A stretch of 64,000 nucleotides of DNA. Origin: Lepas anatifera. Its lineage: Eukaryota > Arthropoda > Thecostraca > Lepadidae. Of the stretch, positions 56,811 through 64,000 are shown one piece after another. Under the pieces are notes generated by a model. The model was not told the DNA's origin and did no database searches. It saw nothing but the letters and a program-made list of their open reading frames with translations. The position numbers were made by a program, and so were the translations under genes. Within the stretch, counting starts at the first letter, position 1. Each line of letters starts with the position of its first letter. Location of the stretch: the NCBI GenBank assembly GCA_034440635.1, contig JAOTON010000940.1, forward strand, positions 186,001 to 250,000, read 5' to 3'.

Positions 56811-56890
56811 TGTGGCGCAGTGGTCTAGTGGTTAGAGGCCCTGTCTCGTGATCAGGGGTGACCGGCTCGAATCCGGGATTGACCACGAGC
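56811..56890 (+). other. tRNA-like sequence, probably SINE head
   Basis: A box TGGTCTAGTGG (56821-56831) and B box GGCTCGAATCC (56864-56874) at tRNA spacing, and an anticodon-arm-like CCTGTCTCGTGATCAGG. The two acceptor strands (GGCGCAG and ATTGACC) do not pair, so it is a tRNA-derived retroposon head or a pseudogene. Confidence 0.45.
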
Positions 56891-56970
56891 TTTTTATTAG
56901 TAATTTCAAAGAAAAGCATGATAACACTGACCTTCAGGCTTATGAAGAGATACATTGAGAAGTAAATATG

Positions 56971-57278
56971 AGCCCTGTTCCAGCTGTCAGCACAATTTTG
57001 TCGGCAGGGCCTCTAACCTCTCCTCCAGAAAAGAAACATCAGCGCCATAATCGCCTCTTGTTTGTGCTAAGCAAAGGGAACTTAAATCTTTATACCATTA
57101 AAAATATTAGACTGCCACTTTGTGCACGTACTGTTTTTCATCAGCACAAACGGCAGGCCATCAGCCCGTAAAACCTCTAGAACTAGTTCCCGGGAAGAGG
57201 CTACAATCCTGTGACGTAGGCGCAACGCGGCCCGCTGATTGGTGTTGACAAAACTGTGCTGACAGCTGGAACAGGGCT
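56971..57278. mobile_element. 308-bp MITE with ~31-bp inverted repeats
   Basis: AGCCCTGTTCCAGCTGTCAG at the left end is repeated inverted at the right end, and the match continues through CACA(A/G)TTTTGTC. Flanked by ATG on both sides (56968-56970, 57279-57281), a possible 3-bp duplication. No coding capacity. Superfamily not assigned. Confidence 0.75.
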
Positions 57279-57281
57279 ATG

Positions 57282-58161
57282 GTTTGCTTTCAGCACATTT
57301 TCATGCGGCTCTCCTGCGCCGGAGGGGCGTTAGCCCAGGTCGCACACCGGGGTTCTATTTTGGCTCCTCACATTTGCAATGCATATTTGTTTCATGGATA
57401 CCGTAACTGCCAGTGTCGTTTGAACTCCTGTGCTGTCTAATGCGACCCTTGATGACGCCTATGGTCTGTCTGGAATTTCTTTAGGCGATTTGTATTAGCA
57501 CTGTAATCCCTCGAGCCTCGGTAATATCACTGCAGTGCCCACTGCTGCTCAGCGGGCAGTCTTTGGTCTAGACCCGTGCTTGTTCTACAGCATAATATTC
57601 TGCCGAAAATCTGAATACCTTCTTATAAGTCTTGCGTTCTTGCCTTCGTGCTTCTAGATGCTCTGTTTCAACTTTCTCCTTGTCTCCACTTTTATATAGA
57701 GTTAGGATGAAAGCATGTAAATGCAGTCCAAGGACTTGTTCTGTTTTCCAGGATAGTCACGGTGCGCTGGTTTAGCGCGCTCGTACATAGACTTGAGTAT
57801 GAACATTGTCATGCGCACTGTATCTGTATCTATCTTCCCTGTTCGCATCCTATCCGGATCGGGAACTTGTGAAAACCGACCATGACCGGTTCCACGTGCT
57901 GCGATCAGCAACTGTGGACATACGTCCTCGAACTCCTTTGAACAGCCGTCCGGCCAACTCCTCGGTCCTCACCTCATCTTGTAGCATCAAAGAAAAATCT
58001 GGCAACATCAAAACCGTACTAAAACTGCCCAGCTTTTTTATTGATCCACGCCAGTGACAGAGGGAGGGGCGAGTTTGTAGGCCTGTGGGTGCACCTTGGT
58101 ACTGTACCCGGTGAGTGGGCTGTGGAGCCGTCAGTACCCCGGCTGTGCCCCGTGCTGGCAG
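57282..58161. other. intron 3' part, no gene seen
   Basis: Includes weak tRNA-like stretches near 57300-57360 and 57760-57830 that I do not consider real tRNAs. Confidence 0.35.
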
Positions 58162-58284
58162 GAGGGCGACACTATCGCGCTGACGCAGCAGATCGACGAG
58201 AACTGGCTGGAGGGCACCCTGGACGGCCGCACTGGCTACTTCCCAGTCACCTACGTCCAGGTGCTGGTGCCACTAAATCGCTAG
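58162..58284 (+). CDS. EndoA: endophilin A last exon: second part of SH3 domain
   Basis: Starts GAG GGC GAC right after CTGGCAG and reads [18 protein letters not shown], then [16 protein letters not shown] and a stop at 58282-58284. It carries the RT-loop end, the conserved Trp (ENW) that binds proline-rich ligands, and the GYFP..YV motif that closes SH3 folds. The 41 residues plus the 16 in the first exon make a normal ~57-residue SH3 at the extreme C-terminus, as in other endophilin A proteins. The ending VQVLVPL is close to insect endophilin A. GC-rich codon use contrasts with the intron. Confidence 0.9.
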   Translation, partial: EGDTIALTQQIDENWLEGTLDGRTGYFPVTYVQVLVPLNR

Positions 58285-59470
58285 ATGGCTTCGCCGCCCA
58301 ACTCGTCGTCTTTCCGCTGACGCTCCGGGGCCGCAGAATCTATGGACAGGTGTAGAGCGCACGCCCGTTGAGTGTAGAGCGCACGCGCGAATGGGTCCGA
58401 CTGGACCGCCTCAGGGCCCGTCTGCTCGGCGCCAGCCTCTGTGGACAGGTTGGAGGGCTCGTCAGGCCGTGCCCCCAGCGCTGCCAATGAGGGCGGCGGG
58501 ACCGATAGTGCCACGCGCCAGATCACATAGATGGCGCTGGGTCTCGGCACCAGGGAGACTTGTGGAGGCGTGAGTGAGTGTTGTTGCGTTATCCCAGATC
58601 TTTATTCCGATGTACTTGGGGACGAGTGTTGCCGGTTACGTGAGTCTATCGCCGTTGGGTGTTGTGCGGCGCACCGGTGCAGTACCAGCCGTAGAGTCGA
58701 GCTCGACGCGATCCGATGTGCTCAGTCCGCCACCTCACCTATCCTCAGCGGCCTGTCGTTAGTGTGTGAATGTCTAATGTCGTCCGGTACTGGTTGGACC
58801 GCTTCCTGCGGACAACAAGGTGAACTGGTGGGAACGGTCGCCCAGGTCTGAACGCTCGATGCTTCTCTGTGTCAGTCCAGACTGATCCGTGATGTGGTCC
58901 TCACGAGAGTCCAGTCGGCCTCCGCTGGTCCTCCGTCACCAAAGATAGGCCTCTTCTCCAGCAGTTCTATTGGGAGTTTGGAATCGTGTCCTGCATCCCT
59001 TGCACATGTCCTTCACCTCCATCCCTGTCGTGCTGTCTTCCCGTGTTCGTCTTCGCTGCTGTCGCCCTAGGTCCACTCGCTCGACTGTCCTTGTCGATAA
59101 CGGTCATCAATCCTGAAAGCACGCCCGTTTCCGAGCCCCACTGTTGAAGATGCACCACTGTGAACGGCCCTGCACCCAGCCACTCCCCCGTGTGAGGACG
59201 TGTGCGTGCAAGCCGGTTAGGAGGCTGCGTCGGCGTGCATTGGTCGGCATAAGTACCAGTAATGTGGTGACGTAATGCTGTCAGATCTGAAGGATTCGAC
59301 GCCGGTGCGTTCCCATAAAACGGATATTAACCTCGGTTACATATATGAAGTATCAGAGTAAGTAGAAGCCACGCAGGTGGTTTCGGGTGAGGTCTCGGCC
59401 CTCGCTGGGAATGAGTATGCGTTGCGTTTGCTCTGTAAATTCGTGGAAATAAAGCATCTGAAATGTATCG
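58285..59470 (+). other. EndoA: probable 3' UTR of endophilin A
   Basis: GC-rich sequence downstream of the stop without a convincing frame, running to the first clear AATAAA at 59448-59453. The end point is inferred from that signal alone. Confidence 0.45.
59448..59453 (+). terminator. candidate polyadenylation signal
   Basis: AATAAA about 1.16 kb after the endophilin stop. It is the first one I see on this strand after the coding end. Confidence 0.4.
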
Positions 59471-61554
59471 GCGTTCATTTCTAAGCACTGGGAGAATGGG
59501 GGGCGAATGACGCTCTGGATAAGGGTCGTCAACGTTGTGGTGTCTCGGAAGAATCGCTTAAGAGAGGTTTGGCGTTTTTGAGAGGGAAATACAGTCGTTT
59601 TACTCAAAGTAAATACGCTATATTTCACCTAATGGAATTTAGGTGAAAACGTATATTTCTGCTGCGTTGTATCTCAGTCTCTGCGCGACGGCCCCCCCCC
59701 CCGACCCAACTTGAGGCTGTGCCCGTGGGGTATCGCTGCTAGCGTGAGAAGAATATAGTTTTTGTTCGCGCCCGAGTTATCATAAATGCCAGTCGTATTT
59801 CGGAAACGTACCAACGGTCCAAAAAGGTCTGAATTCACCTTTAGTGGGTATGCGGCGCTATGAAGAAATGATAAGCTGTAACACGACGTGTCTTCGATGT
59901 AGTGATTGAAACTGAACACTTGACCGATTTGAATAGACAGCGTCAGAAACTATAATATCTCGATGCACTTTTTTATTTGGATGGGTGCCTCTGTTAGCGT
60001 GGCACAGTAGGATCAGACAGAAAGGCTCCGCCCAGCGTATACATGTTGCGAAGGGATAAAATGCAATCAAGTTGAATCTGCACACTTATATTCCACATCA
60101 CATAGCACATGCGTTAAAAAGACTCCTAAGTACAGTCACAGGGAAGGCAATAGGTAGGTATTACAGCGGAACACGTCCACTTAGCCGCACTTCAGGACGC
60201 AAGGCTATGAATTGATTACAGACATGTGGCCGAATTATTTGTGGACGGCTACCCCGACACCCGCAAAGGCCGCGCGCGGCGGGAGGGAGCTGGGCTGCGA
60301 GTGGTGGTGTCTAATTTCGGCAAGTGGGGCATTCCACGACAAATCGATGGGTTGAAATAACACCCTCATATCTCAGACTTTCATGAAATTTTGGGGCTAC
60401 GGTTCTCAGTGGCGCTGAAAACGACTGTGGTATTTTTAGTCTCGTCCGGGTAATGGTTTCGAAGTTATAGCCTCGGGCAATCCATCGAACGCGTGCATTG
60501 GACTTTTCACTTGAGTTTTTAGTCATTTAAATTGACGGTATTCGTACAAGAGGTTACATGAAAATAATCGCAAAAGTCTGAACAATACAAATATGTAAGT
60601 TTAATTATGTTAATTGGCAAGAATGTATATAAAATGCAATTCCAAACTATTGAAAAGATAAGCATACATACTTCCTATGTTTTTATTGACTTCAAAACAC
60701 CTTCATGTGAAAGAGCATTGCTTAAACTACATATAACGCCAATAAAAAGAATGGAGTCCACATAGCAAAATCAGTACCGAGCACCGCAGTACCAAGCCCA
60801 ACACCGTCGCAGGCCACTCAGCCTGCAGTCGGCACGCCGCATAGACCCGTCCGGTTGGTAGTGGTGTAACGGGGAGGGGAGAACTAAGCAAGACTGCGTT
60901 TCGGTAACTCTGCGAATGAACTTGATGTGGGGTGGAGGTTACTATTGCTAACAGAAAAATTTGAGCCGTTCCGAAAAAATGAACATTTTACGAGAACATA
61001 CGGAACAGTTCCGACACTCTGGTGCATTTGCTGGAAAATGTAGTGGGAGGATTATGCGTCAGAAGCCGATTATTACTGTTGTCTTAGGTTTGTTTTAGAT
61101 AGTTTTCTTTTTCTACCCATACTCTAAAAAAGTGTGATGTATCCCAGTTCAATTTATATTAGAAAGCACATATCACAGGCAAAAACCCACACAACGTCCA
61201 CGCCGACAACCGCTTTTCGAACATATAAGATTAAGACATGCTACTTTATTTAAGATGTGACCCTCGGAACGAAAGAAGGACTCCAACACGGGCGCCATTG
61301 AATTTCACAGATTCAATGTGAAACTCGAACCTTCTGTCCCTCATCATTCGAGAGCTCATGGACAATAACGGTCTTCTAATTAACCGGTACGAACTTGTGA
61401 ATCTTCAATGTTTCTTTTCTCGTGATTGCCTTATCGAAGCGTTTTCTGAGCTCAGTAGCTAATTTGAGTGCTTTTTGTTAAAGCATTTTCGGTAGAGATC
61501 GAGGCAAGCAATGGAACACTGCTTTCCGTTTTCCCTTCCAAGCATGTTTGCTGA
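59471..61554. other. no gene seen
   Basis: A poly-C run lies at 59691-59702. Nothing else recognised. Confidence 0.4.
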
Positions 61555-61623
61555 GATCGCAGGGGGATGGGTACCCCCCATGCCAGTAAAGGTGGCCCGG
61601 GGCCTCATACCAGCGCGTGTTAA
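61555..61623 (-). mobile_element. double-core end fragment of a TTAA element (family G)
   Basis: Read on the minus strand from TTAA (61620-61623): CACGCGCTGGTATGAGG, GGGCCACCTT, TACTGGCATGGGGGG, TACC, CATCCCCC, TGCGATCTCAGC. This is the double-core layout with yet another core. The rest of the element to its left is not recognisable, so it is truncated. Confidence 0.55.
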
Positions 61624-62342
61624 CAAGCACACGGGAGAGGAGCCTCGGAGGCCCCCACCTACTTTTTGCAGGTGGCCGGAGAACACTTCGTGGCAAAAAA
61701 ACGCTATCTAGCTACTTTTGAGAATAGTCAATGGCACGTCGATTGGTCAAATAATCTTGAAAATCTGCCCCAATTTTGTAATTATAGGCTTTCAAAGATA
61801 AACCCATTATTTTGAGATCGCCGCAATCGCGCGCTTGCACCAGTTTGCATGCATTAAAGACCGACTGGCAACGTTACAGCGTCATATAAAACGAGATTAT
61901 ATGTCAAGTTCACCCCACATGAAGGTCAAAGTCACAGTTCAAGGTCATACCAGCTTTCTCAAAGTCATTGGTCCGGTGCTTCCCGTCGCATGGCATTGCC
62001 CAGTATGACGTATATTATACTACGGCGTCATAGTTCAGATAACTCAATGTAAAGGTCAAGGTCACAGGTCAAAGTAAAATCGAATGGGTAAAGGTCAATC
62101 CCCATTCCCCGTCCAACAGTTGCTATGGTGCTAGTCATGGTGTAATTATAGGGAATATGCCATATTGTGACGTCATAGGTCAATGACCTTGAATGACCTA
62201 AGCCCCAAAAATTAAGTGAACACTTTTTGGGACGTTCGCACTATGAACTTGGTCTATTTTAAGTGCACTCTGGACTTCCTTGCGCTTAATCACGGCATTT
62301 CCGGGTGAATACCCAGCACGGCTAATACTTGGCCTTTTCGAC
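61620..62342 (-). mobile_element. TTAA element, family B copy 2 (truncated)
   Basis: The single-core end begins at TTAA 61620-61623 (ACACGGGAGAGGAGCCTCGGA, CTTTTTGCAGG). The text follows family B copy 1 through its AGGTCA-rich interior, but it stops at about 62342 where a CAGTGGCGG-type element begins. The double-core end is missing. It shares its TTAA with the family G fragment. Confidence 0.75.
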
Positions 62343-62480
62343 AGTGGCGGCGGATAAAGGGGGGCAAGGGGGGGGCAGTTGCCCCCCCCAAATTATCAGA
62401 GGTGGCCCCTGGAAAAATACTCAATTTTAGCTTGGTTCTTTTCTGAAAGTTTATTAATGACCTGACTGAGCCCTCAACAG
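62343..62480 (+). mobile_element. CAGTGGCGG-type element end
   Basis: Starts CAGTGGCGGCGGATAAAGG then a G-run paired with a C-run (GGGGGGGGCAGTTGCCCCCCCC). A similar end in inverse orientation is at about 63935-63960 (TTGATCCGCCCCTG), without matching flanks, so the two may belong to different copies. Confidence 0.45.
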
Positions 62481-62499
62481 TTTCTCGGTTTGGACAGTG

Positions 62500-63310
62500 T
62501 CCGAGCTTTATCTCAGGGGCCCTGAGCTCGGGCTTGGGGCCCCTCTAGCTTGGGCTCGGGGCCCTCTAGCTTGGCCTTTAGGGGCCCCCAAGCTCAGCCT
62601 AAAGGGGCCCCCCGAGCCTGGTCTCAGCGGGCCCAGAACTTGGTCTAAAGGACCCCCGAACCTGGTATCAGAGCCCCCACTCTGTTTCAGGGGCCCCTGA
62701 GCTGTTCCTCGCCCCCCCCCCACTTTGCCTCAGGCACCCCCAAGCTTGATCTAAAGACCCCCAAGGCTGGTATCAGGGCACCCAAGCTTAGCCTTAAGGG
62801 AGTCCCACGAGCTCGGTCTCAGGGGCCCCGAGATTGTCTAAAGGGCTCCGGAGTTTGTCTAAGGGGGCCCCCGAGCTTGGTCTCAGGGGCCCTCCAAGCT
62901 TAGTCTCAGGGGGCTCCCTGAACGTGACCTCATGGGGTTCCGATATTGGTCTTAAGGGGCCTCCAAGCTTGGTTTCAGAGGCCGCCAAGCTTGGTCTCAG
63001 GGGCCCCCGAGCTTGGTCTCAGGGCCCCCGAGCTTGGTCTCAGGGCCCTCTGAGCTTGGGCTCGGGGGCATTCGAGATTGGTCTAAGGGGCTCTCGAGAC
63101 TGGTCATAAGGGGCCTTGAGCTTGGTTTCAGGGGCCTCTAAGCTTTGTTTCAGAGGCCACCAAACTTGGTCTCAGGGGGCCCCAAGCTTGGTCTCAGGGG
63201 CCTTGAGCTTGGGCTCGGGGGCTTACGAGTTTGATCTCTAGGAGCCCCAAGCTCCGTCTCAAGGAGCCCCGAGCTGTGTCTCAGGCCCCGAGCTTGGTCT
63301 TGTGTGTGCT
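62500..63310 (+). repeat. degenerate ~30-bp minisatellite, GAGCTTGGTCTCAGGGGCCCC
   Basis: More than 20 diverged units built on GGGGCCCCCGAGCTTGG then TCTCA. Open frames across it (GLRGPPSLVS repeats) come from the period. The GGGGCCCC cores are self-complementary. Confidence 0.88.
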
Positions 63311-63565
63311 CAAGTCAGTATGCCTGTCATTTGCGTTTTTTCTGTGCCGATATAGACGACAGCATCAAAGCACCCCAGTTCTCATTCTGCGGGAGACGGA
63401 ATTTTCCAAAAAAAACTCAGACTATAATAATTCGTGTTACCTACTATGTTTTATTATGTAGATGCATACGAACGAACAGTGTTCACTTTTTATAAGAAGG
63501 ACTATTTGCCTCGGAAGGCCGTTGTTGTACCGTTATCATAATTTTGCTAAACTCCTAACGTGACG

Positions 63566-63815
63566 CTAGAGCTTAAAGCTTTGACGTTCAATGTCCGAGG
63601 CTTACGTGAACCTAGAAAACGCAGATTTTGACATCTAAATGTTAAATACGCTGCTTATTTTGCTGTACTACAGGAAACATATTCCAGCATGAAATCTGAG
63701 ATCGTTTGGAAAATCGAATAGGAAGGCAAAACCATGTTTTACACGGGCCAACTAAACAACAGGGAGGAATAGCCATTTTTGTACTGGGCCAAATACAACT
63801 TTTACCATTTGTGAC
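63566..63815 (+). pseudogene. LINE endonuclease N-terminus, L1/Tx1-like fragment
   Basis: LKALTFNVRGLREPRKRR, then a stop, YAAYFAVLQETYSS, a stop after SEIVWKIE, and TGQLNNRGGIAIFV. These are the first three motifs of an apurinic-type LINE endonuclease (N, QE and the G-I-A-I strand). Two stops and the loss of downstream sequence show a dead 5' piece. It may be of the same group as the C-terminal fragment at 9100-10951, but they are far apart. Confidence 0.65.
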
Positions 63816-64000
63816 GCTTATTGCAGAAACGTGACTAGGATTTTGCTAGGGGAGTGGCTGAGCTTTGAAAAATGGCGAAAAGAGGGAATATGGCAAAAAA
63901 TGGCGAAAATGGGGCAGGGGCTGAAGCCCCGTCAGCCCCCTTGATCCGCCCCTGCACTTATGCCTCTGACCTCACGCAGCAAGTCCCAACCAATCTATTG
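63816..64000. other. transposon-end-like G/C-rich DNA at window edge
   Basis: GACTAGGATTTTGCTAGGGG and GGGGCTGAAGCCCCGTCAGCC, then TTGATCCGCCCCTGCA, look like the end of a small non-autonomous element. Confidence 0.35.

Larger units (their letters stand above)
42924..58161 (+). other. EndoA: 15.2 kb endophilin A intron
   Basis: Donor GTAAGG at 42924 and acceptor CCGTGCTGGCAG ending at 58161. The two SH3 halves match in phase (0/0) and join as GELGFK|EGDTIAL. The intron holds a TTAA element, a hAT element with a SINE inside, an antisense two-exon gene, further SINE-like pieces and a MITE. The acceptor has a weak pyrimidine tract. Confidence 0.8.

Noticed and set aside
56811..56890. functional tRNA gene
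   Set aside because: A and B boxes are good but the acceptor stem does not pair and the anticodon stem has a mismatch; it fits a SINE head or tRNA relic.
62343..63963. a single transposon spanning from CAGTGGCGG to CCGCCCCTG
   Set aside because: The ends resemble each other but the flanks do not match and a LINE fragment lies between, so they may be separate copies.

Overview
This is animal nuclear DNA, most likely arthropod. It has spliced exons with GT/AG boundaries, GC-rich coding islands in AT-rich non-coding DNA, many decayed retrotransposons and DNA transposons, tRNA-derived SINEs and no operons. The only host gene I recognise with confidence is endophilin A, whose SH3 domain is split over two + strand exons. 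A crustacean such as a barnacle is a guess from the general style of the GC-rich transposon proteins; the sequence does not settle it.

Layout. 1-1.4 kb: 3' end of an I-like LINE (RNase H, zinc knuckle, ATG-repeat tail), apparently inserted into a second, GC-rich LINE. That second LINE (endonuclease, RT, RNase H) is split exactly at its YADD motif by a 13.4 kb insertion (3176-16577) that has 24-bp inverted ends and a 4-5 bp target duplication; the LINE resumes at 16578-18380. 19-22.9 kb: a Penelope-like element with large inverted arms. 29.3-33.6 kb: a Tc1/mariner-type transposon whose ends are arrays of ~20-bp repeats, with a transposase broken by one stop; a Jockey-like fragment lies inside. 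33.7-37.1 kb: a decayed LINE. 39.5-41.9 kb: a second Penelope-like copy reduced to its repeats. 42.3-42.9 kb: a 54-bp tandem repeat abutting the first endophilin SH3 exon. 42.9-58.2 kb: a 15.2 kb endophilin intron with transposons, SINEs and an antisense two-exon gene coding for a zinc-finger/hAT-transposase-like protein. 58.2-59.5 kb: last endophilin exon and probable 3' UTR. 61.5-64 kb: more repeats and a LINE endonuclease fragment.

The most striking pattern is a group of at least ten 0.8-1.2 kb non-coding elements in several sequence families (named A to F here, plus a fragment G). They lie between TTAA (once TTAG) duplications. All share one modular end design: one end carries a single GC-rich core and the other a tandem pair of that core, each side followed by a family-specific palindrome. 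The core and palindrome change together between families. The interiors are packed with AGGTCA/TGACCT hexamers, the nuclear-receptor half-site. Two of the insertions can be removed on paper to restore a continuous retrotransposon reading frame across a single TTAA, which shows directly that these are mobile elements.

Most coding material belongs to selfish elements rather than to a pathway. The functional question raised for the host is how endophilin is spliced across a repeat array that presents about nine 3' splice-site-like modules, and whether the antisense nested gene is expressed.
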